From Liquorilactobacillus ghanensis DSM 18630 (GTDB taxonomy: Bacteria > Bacillota > Bacilli > Lactobacillales > Lactobacillaceae), in assembly GCF_001435235.1 (NCBI RefSeq), contig NZ_AZGB01000015.1, positions 191,117 to 255,116 of the forward strand: a stretch of 64,000 bases of DNA, given 5' to 3'. Below, one piece after another: positions 29,191 through 39,005 of this stretch. A program made the translations under genes and the position numbers. Positions within the stretch are counted from its first letter, which is position 1. The number at the start of each line of letters is the position of its first letter. The notes beneath the pieces were generated by a model that searched no databases, was not told the DNA's origin, and was given only the letters and a program-made list of their open reading frames with translations.

Positions 29191-29832
29191 TTGAAAAAAG
29201 ATTTCTTAACAATTGCTAAAACAGCACAAGCTGAATTAATAATCAAAAAATCAAATTTTATCGGCATCGTAGCCAAAACCAGTAATGAACCAGCGGCACA
29301 AGAATTTATTGAACATATTAAAGACAGCCATCCTAAGGCAAGACACCACTGTTTTGCTGCAATTATTGGTGACAAAGATCAAATTCAACGAGCCAGTGAT
29401 AATGGCGAACCAACTGGAACTGCTGGTGCGCCAATTTTGAATGTCCTAAAAAAACAGCAGCTGCATAATGTAACAGCTGTTGTCGTTCGTTACTATGGAG
29501 GTATCAAACTGGGAACTGGTGGTTTAATTCGAGCTTACAGTAATGCAACCAGTGCTGCCATTGAACAAGCTGGTATCGTTCAGCAGATAAAAGCCGCTAT
29601 TATAACTGTCAGCCTAGCATACCATCAATTCGATCTTTTAAATAATTATTTTGATCGACGTAAAATTAAACCATTTGATATCAAATATTCAGATAAAATT
29701 ACACTTAAGTTTATGCTTCCGTTTACCGATAGTCAGTCAGCAATAAAAGAAATAACCGACTTACTGAACGGTCAGCTTAAAATTAAAATTTCCGCTTCAA
29801 AAAATATTGAAGTTCCCCTTGCTGCAAAGTAA
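29191..29832 (+). CDS. yvyE: YigZ/IMPACT-family protein
   Basis: 213 residues with an N-terminal UPF0029/IMPACT domain (SNFIGIVAKTSNEPAAQEF, DNGEPTGTAGAPIL, VVRYYGGIKLGTGGLIRAYS) and a C-terminal DUF1949-like ferredoxin fold. The family is linked to translation control but the biochemical role is not settled. The start is TTG, preceded by AAAGGTGAT. It diverges from comFA with only 44 bases between the starts, the same arrangement as in Bacillus. Confidence 0.93.
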   Translation: MKKDFLTIAKTAQAELIIKKSNFIGIVAKTSNEPAAQEFIEHIKDSHPKARHHCFAAIIGDKDQIQRASDNGEPTGTAGAPILNVLKKQQLHNVTAVVVRYYGGIKLGTGGLIRAYSNATSAAIEQAGIVQQIKAAIITVSLAYHQFDLLNNYFDRRKIKPFDIKYSDKITLKFMLPFTDSQSAIKEITDLLNGQLKIKISASKNIEVPLAAK

Positions 29833-30162
29833 TTAGTCATATTTAATTGAACAAATTCAATTTGATTTATACTAAATTACATTCTACGCAGCCGCTGAAA
29901 ATATTTTAGCCGGATGTTTTTTGGATTGATAGCTTGAATATGATAGTCAATCAACCTTTTTATACCAAAATTCTAGTAGTATGGTCTTTCATGTCAAATT
30001 GACTCGTGTGTGCGCAAAGCAAAATAAAAAACAGAACCAGAAGTAAATTAACTCCTAATTCTGCCTAAGTTTATTCGCTTATCACTCTAATTCGATAAAC
30101 AACCATTTTTCAAAATTATGCTTACCTAATTACCAATTTCACTAACAAGCTAGTATTGTAAA
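29833..30162. other. Non-coding gap between yvyE and tagO
   Basis: 330 bases between two convergent genes. It contains the tagO terminator at 30022-30063. I found no ORF with a ribosome site and no clear terminator for yvyE. Confidence 0.7.
30022..30063 (-). terminator. Terminator after tagO
   Basis: A minus-strand hairpin of about 13 bp with wobble pairs (CAGAATTAGGAGT pairing with ACTTCTGGTTCTG), followed by TTTTTTATTTT, 100 bases after the tagO stop. Confidence 0.85.
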
Positions 30163-31251
30163 TCATTTATCCTTTTTATTTTTGATCTTAAACAATCGAC
30201 CAATCCAATTAATTAATGGTCTCCGTTGTGTTCCAACTAACCCAATTGATTCGACAAATAACTCCAGACCAAATAATGTCGCAATCGTCAACAAAATAGA
30301 ACCTAACAAATTTGAAAAAGGGTACAGTAGCGCAATGCATGAAAAAATCAACGAAATTCCATAAATCACTAACACTGTTTGTGTATGACTTAAACCAATT
30401 TCCATCAGGCGGTGATGTAAATGATGTTTATCAGCTTGTGAAATGGGCTTCTTATTTAAAACTCGGCGTAAAATCGCATAAACCGTATCCGTAATTGGTA
30501 CTCCAAGAATTATTACTGGAATTACAATAGTAATAAAAGTCGCATTTTTTAGACCATAAAGTGAAAACACTGAAATCATAAAACCAATAAATAAAGCTCC
30601 TGTATCACCAAGATAAATTTTGGCTGGATGAAAATTATACGGTAAAAAGCCGAGTAAAGATCCTACCAAAGTAAACATCATGATTGCTACATAGGTTCCT
30701 GTTACATTTAAAAATAGATAACTAGTAATTCCACTCGTGATTAAAGCAATTATCGCCACTCCTACAGCTAAACCATCAAGCCCATCAATCAGATTAACTG
30801 CATTAGTAATTGCCAAAATCCAAATTAATGTTACTGGTAAACTAAACCACCCTAAATTAATTGTACCTAAAAAAGGCAGTGTCAAAGTGGTCATTCGAAT
30901 TCCACTGAAAAAATAAACAATTAATGCTGCCAAAGTAATCCCGCATAGTTTTTGCTTGGGAGTTAATTCATAAATATCATCAATTATTCCAGTAATTATG
31001 ATTGTTAATTCAGCTGCAAATAATGTCCACAATTGTTGTGGGGGATATTGCTGTCGCATAATGAAAAAGTTCACCAAATTAAAAGCGACAAAAATTGCTA
31101 ATCCACCCATCGTCGGCATAGGTACTTTATTGACCCGCCGTGCGTTAGGTTTGTCCACTGCACCTAGCTTGAAAGCCAAATTGCGCACGAGCGGAGTTAA
31201 AATAAACGCTAATACCCCAGCTGCAAGTAAAGACGCAATAATTATAGACAT
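30163..31251 (-). CDS. tagO: Undecaprenyl-phosphate GlcNAc-1-phosphate transferase
   Basis: First committed enzyme of wall teichoic acid (and related wall polymer) synthesis; it moves GlcNAc-1-P from UDP-GlcNAc to undecaprenyl phosphate. It has 362 residues from ATG 31251 with about ten spans. The catalytic and metal motifs are IDDIYELTPKQK, NAVNLIDGLDGLA and YLGDTGALFIGF, plus the HHLHHRLME cytoplasmic loop. GAGG precedes the start; nine upstream in-frame codons are not supported. A TGGTATAAT extended -10 lies at about 31340. Confidence 0.95.
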   Translation of the reverse strand: MSIIIASLLAAGVLAFILTPLVRNLAFKLGAVDKPNARRVNKVPMPTMGGLAIFVAFNLVNFFIMRQQYPPQQLWTLFAAELTIIITGIIDDIYELTPKQKLCGITLAALIVYFFSGIRMTTLTLPFLGTINLGWFSLPVTLIWILAITNAVNLIDGLDGLAVGVAIIALITSGITSYLFLNVTGTYVAIMMFTLVGSLLGFLPYNFHPAKIYLGDTGALFIGFMISVFSLYGLKNATFITIVIPVIILGVPITDTVYAILRRVLNKKPISQADKHHLHHRLMEIGLSHTQTVLVIYGISLIFSCIALLYPFSNLLGSILLTIATLFGLELFVESIGLVGTQRRPLINWIGRLFKIKNKKDK

Positions 31252-31395
31252 ACGCCGTCCTCTTTCTTTAATAATCATTCAAAGAAGAACTCCACCGGCT
31301 TTTTATTAAAACCCGCTCCTAAGCTCATTAAGATTCATTATACCATAGATTATTTATGATTCAGTATTTTAACCAGATAAAAGCAACTGATCATA

Positions 31396-33228
31396 TTATT
31401 TTTTCAAATGATAGCTATAGGTTGAAATAATAATATTTTCCCGTGAATTCAAAACCGCTCGCAAACGCAAACTAGTCTGATTATGCAAAATGTTCTGCCA
31501 CGGTTTACGTGGAACAAATTGCGGTACTAAAACGGTAGTTGAATAATTTTTCTTAGCTGAATCTTTAGCAATTACATCACAAAAGCGTACTACCGGGCCG
31601 GCAACAGATCGATACGAAGAATGCAGATCAACAAACCGGACATCCGGGAATGATTCATTAAACTCTTTAGCAGTTTCATGTTCTTTTTTGGGATTAGTGT
31701 CAAATGAAACATGCATTGCAATAACATAGTCACCAATTGAGCGAGCATAATTAATGGCACCCGTTGTCACATGAGTTACAGAACTGACCAGCACGATCAC
31801 TGTAGCTCCCGCATAATCATGTAATTGTGCTTGTTCATTATTCAAACGCAGCTGTGAAGCCACCATTGTGTAATGTGCATGAATTTTGTAAAACACCAGC
31901 AACAATACCAACATAATAATCAAATATGGCCAAACATTGGAAAAGTGCAGCCAAAACAGAAAAATTACTAAAGCTAATGAAATAGCTGCTCCCAACAAAT
32001 TAACCAAGGAATTAATTACCCAGTTGTGACCCCGTTCACGAAACCAATGAATAATCATCCCCGATTGAGATAAAGTAAATGGCACGAAAACACCAACTGC
32101 ATACAAAGGAATCAACAAACTTGTTTGTCCATGAAAAATTAAAATCAAAACAATTGCCCCAATTGCCAGTGAAATGACCCCATTGGAATATGCCAATCGA
32201 TCACCCTTATCCATATACATATGAGGCATAAATTTATCCTTAGCAAGATTATAAGCTAAAATTGGAAAAGCCGAAAAACCAGTATTAGCAGCAACAGCCA
32301 AAATCAAAGCCGTTGAAAACTGCAATAAATAGTAAAAAATTCCTTTACCAAAAACGGCTGCTCCGATTTGTGATAAAACTGTTTCATCAGAGCTAGGCAT
32401 GATACCCAAATAATAGCTTAAAAAAGTTACACCAATTAAAAATAATCCTAAAAGTGCGGCCATAATAGCTAAAGTGTTAGCCGCATTTTTACGTTTTGGT
32501 TTTTTAAAGTTTGGTACTGCATTACTAATTGCTTCGACACCCGTTAATGACGAAGAACCGGCTGAAAAAGCCCGCAAAAACAGAATTAAGGTCATCCCGG
32601 GAACCGCACTGCCAACCGGTGCAGCTGCATGATATGTCAGACGACCAGTGGCAATATTAAACAATCCCCAAACCAACATCCCCAGTAAAACAATAACAAA
32701 CGTATAAACTGGTAAAGTCAAAAATGAAGCTGAATCTTTCATACCTCGTAAGTTCAATGTCATAATAAACAAAACAATAAAAATTGCGATCGCAATACTA
32801 TATGGTCGGAGCAGTGGAATAGCTGATGTAATTGCTTCAGTACCTGATGTTACTGAAACAGCGACCGTTAACATATAGTCCACTAATAACGAGCCACCAG
32901 CAACTAAGCCGATTGAAGTTCCCCAATTCTTAGTTGCAACTACATAGGCTCCACCTCCAGAAGGATATGCATTGATAATTTGCCGATAAGACATGGTTAT
33001 TGCAAATAACAAAATCAACACAATTCCAACAGCAGGCAGTGCATACCAAGTTGCTGCTGCAGATAAAACGAATAAAACTGTTGTAATCTGCTCAGTACCA
33101 TATGCCACTGATGATAATGCATCTGATGACAATAAAGCCAAAGCTTTAAATTTTGTCAGTGATTGCCCGCCCTCATCAGTTGTTTTAAGAGGCCGTCCAA
33201 TTAGTAACCGCTTTAAATAACGCCACAT
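31396..33228 (-). CDS. kimA: KimA-like APC-family potassium importer
   Basis: 610 residues with about twelve spans and a cytoplasmic C-terminal domain of about 150 residues. The start (LKRLLIGRPLKTTDEG) and SSDALSSVAYGTEQI match the B. subtilis KimA/YdaO group, a high-affinity K+ uptake protein inhibited by c-di-AMP; older annotations call it an amino-acid permease. The window also encodes DarA, another c-di-AMP receptor. I see no ydaO-type riboswitch in front of it. The ATG follows AAAGGAGAAAT. Confidence 0.8.
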   Translation of the reverse strand: MWRYLKRLLIGRPLKTTDEGGQSLTKFKALALLSSDALSSVAYGTEQITTVLFVLSAAATWYALPAVGIVLILLFAITMSYRQIINAYPSGGGAYVVATKNWGTSIGLVAGGSLLVDYMLTVAVSVTSGTEAITSAIPLLRPYSIAIAIFIVLFIMTLNLRGMKDSASFLTLPVYTFVIVLLGMLVWGLFNIATGRLTYHAAAPVGSAVPGMTLILFLRAFSAGSSSLTGVEAISNAVPNFKKPKRKNAANTLAIMAALLGLFLIGVTFLSYYLGIMPSSDETVLSQIGAAVFGKGIFYYLLQFSTALILAVAANTGFSAFPILAYNLAKDKFMPHMYMDKGDRLAYSNGVISLAIGAIVLILIFHGQTSLLIPLYAVGVFVPFTLSQSGMIIHWFRERGHNWVINSLVNLLGAAISLALVIFLFWLHFSNVWPYLIIMLVLLLVFYKIHAHYTMVASQLRLNNEQAQLHDYAGATVIVLVSSVTHVTTGAINYARSIGDYVIAMHVSFDTNPKKEHETAKEFNESFPDVRFVDLHSSYRSVAGPVVRFCDVIAKDSAKKNYSTTVLVPQFVPRKPWQNILHNQTSLRLRAVLNSRENIIISTYSYHLKK

Positions 33229-33276
33229 TTCTATTTCTCCTTTGACGAAATTGATAAGATTACAGCTTCTACACTC

Positions 33277-33308
33277 GAAAACGATTGTTATTACAACTAA
33301 ACGTTTTC
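33277..33308. repeat. Inverted repeat in the kimA leader
   Basis: GAAAACG and CGTTTTC flank an inner ATTGTTATTACAACTAAA in which TTGT and ACAA can also pair. It lies about 50 bases before kimA and downstream of the candidate -10, so it may form in the RNA. Confidence 0.5.
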
Positions 33309-33792
33309 TTAATCTTTATCAAACAATTTATCACAATTTTAAAAAGCCTGCATCTTTGACAGCTTTTGTTTTGTTACACACAACATTATAACGCTTTTTA
33401 AATTCAATAATGATTTCAATATTGTGACATAAAAATAATTCCATGGTAACGAATACTAGTAGCAAGTTTTCTGGCTAATACTATTTTTTATTCGATAACC
33501 CAAAAAGTAATTTTGTCTTTTAAAAAAATCATTATTCAGCTAATTTTATAAAAAACGTTTAATTAGCAAGTAATTATACTCGTTTTTTATTCGTAATTAA
33601 AGACTAAAAATCAAAGTCAGATCGTAAATTTAAAAATAATTTTATTATCAACAACTTATGTTACCATCAAAGAATTCATTTTGTTCAAATTTATTTTTCC
33701 AACAGGTTTACTCGTCGAAAAGTATTAAACAGTAATGTTTAATTGATGACCAAGAACAACACCTATGGACAAATTCAATATACAAATTGCCC

Positions 33793-33840
33793 AAAAAATA
33801 TGAAGATGATAATTCAAACTTTGAAATTCATCTTCATATT
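33793..33840 (-). terminator. Terminator after metQ
   Basis: Minus-strand AATATGAAGATGA pairs with TCATCTTCATATT, followed by TTTTGG. A 13-bp perfect stem. Confidence 0.88.
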
Positions 33841-33914
33841 CCCTTTAAAAATTATTTTTTTATTATCCTGGTAATTCTATTAATATAATTGACACGGACA
33901 CTATGCTTTTTTAC

Positions 33915-34712
33915 TTACCAAGCTGGTAAAGTATTACCCTTATAGTATTTTTCAATATTTTTCTTGGTTGCTGCTGTTTGATAAGCCTTAACAATTTTTT
34001 TATAAGTTGCATTATTCTTATTTTTCTTCAAAGTCGAAACTACGTTAATATACTGACCACCATTTTTTAAATGTTCCCGATAAAGTGCACTCTTTAATGG
34101 AATTTTAGCTGACGCGGCATAATTACCATTAATTACCGCAGCATCTACACTCGTTAATGAACGTGGTGTTTGAGCTGCATCTAACGTTGAAAATTGTAAA
34201 TGCAAGCTATTTTTAACAATATTCTTAGGTGTAGGTAATTCTTTAGTATTGAGCTTGATTAGTCCCGCTTGTTGCAAAAGATTCAAAGCCCGTGCTTCGT
34301 TAGCAGCATCGTTTGGAATTGCAATTTTAGCATTTTCTTTCAAATCAGATAATTTTTTAATCTTTTTTGAATATAATCCCAGCGGCTGAAAATATGTATT
34401 GCCAATTGCTACAATTGAAGTGTGATTTTTTTGATTCCAAGCTGTTTGAAAATTGTAACTTTGGAAAGCATTTAAATCAATGTCACCATCTGCCAATGCC
34501 CGATTAGGTTGGTTGTAATCGGTAAAAGTCGTAATTTTAAGATTGATATTGTCCTTCTTTTTAACAGTTTTGGCAACACTTTCCCAGATTTGCTGATCTT
34601 GAGTTCCAACGACGCCAACTTTAACAACTTTAGATTTTTGACCACAACTCGTTAAAAATAATAACAGACCTAATAATGCAATAACTAAACTACTGAAACG
34701 TACCTTTTTCAA
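33915..34712 (-). CDS. metQ: MetQ/NlpA-family substrate-binding lipoprotein
   Basis: 265 residues with a lipoprotein signal ending in LTSC. The mature part resembles the methionine ABC transporter binding protein MetQ (VKVGVVGTQDQQIW, DLNAFQSYNF, KIAIPNDAANEARALNLLQQAGLI). The TTG start follows GGGGAAG. No metN or metI is next to it; it has its own terminator and stands alone. It could serve a MetNI pair encoded elsewhere or bind a different small molecule. Confidence 0.85.
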   Translation of the reverse strand: MKKVRFSSLVIALLGLLLFLTSCGQKSKVVKVGVVGTQDQQIWESVAKTVKKKDNINLKITTFTDYNQPNRALADGDIDLNAFQSYNFQTAWNQKNHTSIVAIGNTYFQPLGLYSKKIKKLSDLKENAKIAIPNDAANEARALNLLQQAGLIKLNTKELPTPKNIVKNSLHLQFSTLDAAQTPRSLTSVDAAVINGNYAASAKIPLKSALYREHLKNGGQYINVVSTLKKNKNNATYKKIVKAYQTAATKKNIEKYYKGNTLPAW

Positions 34713-34780
34713 ATTAACACTTCCCCTATCCCAAAGCTATTTTTTCGCTTAAAACTTAATTCGATACACTCAAACCCCAT

Positions 34781-34812
34781 TTATAAAATTGTTTAATTCC
34801 ATAATTTTATAA
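34781..34812. repeat. AT-only perfect 10-bp inverted repeat
   Basis: TTATAAAATT-N12-AATTTTATAA lies directly after the stop of the 55-codon ORF and about 70 bases before metQ. There is no T-run. Confidence 0.6.
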
Positions 34813-34813
34813 T

Positions 34814-34981
34814 CTAAATATGACTTCTTAATAAGTTTTGGCAATCATTCATCTCACTCCCAGTTACAATTATTCGTTCACCTCTCAACTGATTAGCTTG
34901 TTTAAATAGCATCCCTAAAAATTCCATAGCTAAACTAACAGGCAACCATCCTTTGGTAATCGGGCTTCTTAAAAGTAACAT
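34814..34981 (-). CDS. Hypothetical 55-residue ORF, possibly a gene remnant
   Basis: I do not recognise it. The frame opens with MLLLRSPITKGWLPVSLA and ends in ECQ-free NDCQNLLRSHI; its middle (about 18-40) is a possible amphipathic helix followed by RGERIIVTGSE. The start has only a weak GATGAG upstream. The same frame continues upstream through several stops to the 16-codon ORF at 35054-35104, which does have a good ribosome site. This pattern would fit a decayed gene. It is too short to judge coding potential by eye. Confidence 0.3.
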   Translation of the reverse strand: MLLLRSPITKGWLPVSLAMEFLGMLFKQANQLRGERIIVTGSEMNDCQNLLRSHI

Positions 34982-35053
34982 AATAAGTTACTCATCTTTA
35001 TTTAATTAACTTCTCAAAGCTTAATTCAAAAAATAATTATTGTCAATTTGAAT

Positions 35054-35104
35054 TTACTTTCGAAAATAAAAATAATAATCTCTATTAGTTATCCACTCTT
35101 CCAT
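35054..35104 (-). CDS. 16-codon ORF with a strong ribosome site
   Basis: ATG, 9 bases after AAGGAG, opens a peptide starting MEEWITNRDYY and rich in aromatics. It could be a leader peptide, or the start of a decayed gene whose 3' part is the ORF at 34814-34981 (same frame). Confidence 0.3.
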   Translation of the reverse strand: MEEWITNRDYYFYFRK

Positions 35105-35183
35105 GATTTTGTTCTCCTTGTGATCATTTATTGACTTCTCAAGGAAATCAATTATTAATTTAATTTTATTGCCTAGAACAAAT

Positions 35184-35231
35184 CTAAAAAAAAGGACTGC
35201 AATAAAACTCAAAAGTTTCATTACAGTCCTT
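35184..35231 (-). terminator. Terminator after groEL
   Basis: Minus-strand AAGGACTG...CAGTCCTT with inner AAAC/GTTT pairing, followed by TTTTTTT. It lies 60 bases after the groEL stop. Confidence 0.9.
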
Positions 35232-35290
35232 CTATCAAGATTTTCCTGTTGCTTAATTTAACAATAGTAAATCAACTGAAATTAATCAGT

Positions 35291-36931
<1,641 letters not shown>

Positions 36932-36986
36932 TCATCATCAAATTTTAAGTAATAAATCTTTTTTACAAATGTTAAGCCAATGCTAA

Positions 36987-37271
36987 TTATTCAACAACAG
37001 CAACAATATCTTTTTCATGAACAACTAAATATTCTTTGCCTGCATACTTAACTTCAGTGCCTGCATATTTGTCAAAAATTACCAAATCATTTGGCTTAAC
37101 CGACAAAGCCACCTTTTCTCCGTTATCAAGTACACGACCGTCACCTACTGCAACGATTTTGCCAGTTTGCGGTTTCTCTTGGGCATTGCTTGCCAGCACA
37201 ATTCCACCAACTGTCTTTTCTTCATCTTTTTGAACTTCTAAAATAACGCGATCTCCTAAAGGTTTAAGCAC
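36987..37271 (-). CDS. groES: Co-chaperonin GroES
   Basis: Seven-fold lid of GroEL. It has 94 residues from the GTG at 37271 ([13 protein letters not shown]), 7 bases after TTGGAGGG; the ATG at 37286 lies inside that ribosome site and is not the start. The mobile-loop region ([20 protein letters not shown]) is present. It is transcribed from the CIRCE-controlled promoter upstream. Confidence 0.97.
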   Translation of the reverse strand: MLKPLGDRVILEVQKDEEKTVGGIVLASNAQEKPQTGKIVAVGDGRVLDNGEKVALSVKPNDLVIFDKYAGTEVKYAGKEYLVVHEKDIVAVVE

Positions 37272-37299
37272 TCTGTATCCCTCCAATATTAATTATGTT

Positions 37300-37326
37300 T
37301 TAGCACTCATCTACTCTAAGTGCTAA
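37300..37326. promoter_or_regulatory. CIRCE operator (HrcA) before groESL
   Basis: TTAGCACTC-N9-AAGTGCTAA, one base off the consensus TTAGCACTC-N9-GAGTGCTAA. It lies between the promoter and groES. HrcA is the known repressor of such sites. Confidence 0.95.
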
Positions 37327-37337
37327 CCACAGTTATT

Positions 37338-37366
37338 ACTATAATCAATTTATTTGTTAATTGCAA
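37338..37366 (-). promoter_or_regulatory. groESL promoter
   Basis: Minus-strand TTGCAA-N17-TATAGT, directly upstream of the CIRCE element. Confidence 0.8.
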
Positions 37367-37442
37367 GTGATTTATCACTCGAACATTGCAACTGCTAAAT
37401 TATGGTATAATAACCAAAGTAATTCAGCTAAGGAGGTCACTA

Positions 37443-38078
37443 ATGGCACTACGAAAAAATTCTCTGTGGCTATTAGTCAGTTATCTGATTGTTTCGGTCT
37501 GTTTAACCGCTATTAGTCATTTATTTAAAACCAGCTCACTTCTCTACTATTTACTGGCTGCCGTTGGTTTAATCGGTGCAATTATTATGTATCTTGCCAA
37601 TCAACGGTTTGCTGCTTATCAAAATTGGCTGGAGAAAAAAACGGTGTCCCGCTGGAAAATATTACTTTTAGCCTTCGGTGGAGCAATCATCTTACTGCTG
37701 GCTCAGCAACTTTGCTTTTGGTTAGAAAAAATATTGTTGCAGCAGACTATGATTTCCCAAAACACCACGGCTATGCTGACCATCATTAAAAACTATCCGA
37801 TTTATTTGATTTATGTATTGGTTGCCGCACCAATCATGGAAGAATTGGTTTTCCGCAAAGCAATTTTTGGCAATTTGATCACCTTAACCAATCCACTAAT
37901 TGCTGGAATTATTTCCTGTTTGCTTTTCAGTGTAGTTCATGCTGATGGTCATTTTTTGACCTACGCAATAATTGGCGGTATATTATGCTGGATCTATGCT
38001 AAAAGTGGACGTTTGCAATCTTCCATGATTGCTCATATGCTAATGAATTTGGTAATTGTTATTATCAGTTTCAAATAA
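37443..38078 (+). CDS. CPBP-family intramembrane protease (YdiL-like)
   Basis: 211 residues, six or more spans. The three CPBP motifs are EELVFRKAIFG, FSVVHADGH and HMLMN, which supply the Glu and His residues of the presumed metallo-active site. The start is the ATG at 37443, 6 bases after AAGGAGG; the frame can be read 19 codons further up without a ribosome site. It diverges from groES as ydiL does in Bacillus. The substrate is unknown. An extended -10 (TATGGTATAAT) sits at about 37402-37412. Confidence 0.88.
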   Translation: MALRKNSLWLLVSYLIVSVCLTAISHLFKTSSLLYYLLAAVGLIGAIIMYLANQRFAAYQNWLEKKTVSRWKILLLAFGGAIILLLAQQLCFWLEKILLQQTMISQNTTAMLTIIKNYPIYLIYVLVAAPIMEELVFRKAIFGNLITLTNPLIAGIISCLLFSVVHADGHFLTYAIIGGILCWIYAKSGRLQSSMIAHMLMNLVIVIISFK

Positions 38079-38082
38079 AAAA

Positions 38083-38117
38083 GCAGTCTTGCTAAAAAAT
38101 AGCGACTGCCTTTATTT
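38083..38117. terminator. Shared terminator between the CPBP gene and rex
   Basis: GCAGTC-tt-GCTA-aaaaa-TAGC-GACTGC with CTTTATTT on the right and an A-run on the left, so it can serve both convergent genes. Confidence 0.8.
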
Positions 38118-38127
38118 GTAATTAAGC

Positions 38128-38778
38128 CTAAGCATCATTTTCGTTATGTGAACCAAATTTGTCCAAAAAATAAATTAATGTCTGCAATTCATTAGTTAGA
38201 TCAACATTTTGAACTCTAACTGTATTAGGAACTGTGATTCGCAGTGGCGTAAAATTCAAAATTCCCTTTACGCCCACTTCCACCAGTTCGTTCGTTACTT
38301 CTTGAGCTACTGGTGCTGGGACAGTTAAAATCACAATTTCGATTTGTTGAACTGTCAATTGCTCTTTCATATCATTCATGTGATAAACTGGAACGCCACT
38401 TTGAATGGTTCCAGTAATATCTTCATTGATATCAAAAGCAGCACTGATGCGAACATTGTTACTTTGGTGAAAATTATAATTTAACAAAGCATGTCCTAAG
38501 TTGCCAACACCAATCAATGCAACATTGGTCAACTTGTCTTGTTTCAAGGTCTTTCGGAAAAAAGCTAATAAATTTTCGACATCATAACCGTATCCTCGCT
38601 TACCCAAAGCACCGAAATACGAAAAATCACGTCGAATGGTTGCAGAATCAACCTTGACAGCATCGGCCAGTTCAGTTGAAGATACCCGCTGCTTGCCGGC
38701 ATCTGATAAAAAGTGCAGATAACGATAATAAATTGGTAACCGCTTGGCTGTTGCATGCGGAATTTTAGTATTTGCCAT
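38128..38778 (-). CDS. rex: Redox-sensing repressor Rex
   Basis: Senses the NADH/NAD+ ratio and represses fermentative and redox genes when NADH is low. It has 216 residues from ATG 38778 (after GAGAGGAG). An N-terminal winged helix (about 1-80, [23 protein letters not shown]) is followed by a Rossmann NADH domain ([16 protein letters not shown]) and a C-terminal domain-swapping helix. An upstream 14-codon extension lacks a ribosome site. Confidence 0.96.
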   Translation of the reverse strand: MANTKIPHATAKRLPIYYRYLHFLSDAGKQRVSSTELADAVKVDSATIRRDFSYFGALGKRGYGYDVENLLAFFRKTLKQDKLTNVALIGVGNLGHALLNYNFHQSNNVRISAAFDINEDITGTIQSGVPVYHMNDMKEQLTVQQIEIVILTVPAPVAQEVTNELVEVGVKGILNFTPLRITVPNTVRVQNVDLTNELQTLIYFLDKFGSHNENDA

Positions 38779-38853
38779 AATTTTCTCCTCTCGCGAGAAT
38801 AGTATTTTCAATAAATTCAATAATTGTCTTATTAAAAGCTTTTACAAACATTT

Positions 38854-38982
38854 TTCACAATTCACAAAACAAAGTATTGTTTATTTTTTCCTTAACTATG
38901 CTACACTAAATTCGTTTCGTATGCAATGAGAAAGCTAGCTCTTTTTTGATAATTCACAAACTTTCAAAAAACAGCTTCACAA
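38854..38982. promoter_or_regulatory. Four TTCACAA half-sites between rex and the ABC-F gene
   Basis: TTCACAA occurs at 38854-38860, 38861-38867, 38953-38959 and 38976-38982, all in one orientation, the first two directly joined. TTGTGAA/TTCACAA is the half-site of the known Rex operator, but no full palindrome is present; the copy at 38953 has a degenerate left half. Rex autoregulation is inferred. An extended -10-like TGCTACACT for the ABC-F gene lies at about 38900. Confidence 0.4.
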
Positions 38983-39005
38983 ATTGTCTCAAGGAAGTGA
39001 TCTAA

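Larger units (their letters stand above)
33229..33914. other. AT-rich non-coding gap before kimA
   Basis: 686 bases, the longest gap in the window. From the kimA side it holds an inverted repeat GAAAACG...CGTTTTC at 33277-33308, a hairpin AAAAGCTG...CAGGCTTTTT at 33341-33367, a -10-like TATAAT at 33385-33390 (minus strand), a GCTAATT...AATTAGC inverted repeat at 33539-33567, and the metQ terminator at 33793-33840. No plausible ORF was found in it. Confidence 0.65.
34713..35290. other. Gap between groEL and metQ with two tiny ORFs
   Basis: 578 bases holding the groEL terminator (35184-35231), a 16-codon ORF (35054-35104), a 55-codon ORF in the same frame (34814-34981) and an AT-only 10-bp inverted repeat (34781-34812). 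I found no T-box or SAM-riboswitch motif before metQ. Confidence 0.6.

Noticed and set aside
33277-33308. Catabolite-response (cre) site in the kimA leader
   Set aside because: CGAAAACGATTGTT misses several required cre positions; better seen as a simple inverted repeat.
33229-33400. Possible ydaO (c-di-AMP) riboswitch before kimA
   Set aside because: The leader is AT-rich and lacks the GC-rich conserved pieces; only simple hairpins are present.
34713-35180. Possible T-box or SAM riboswitch before metQ
   Set aside because: No GGGTGG-type T-box sequence and no SAM-I core could be found.
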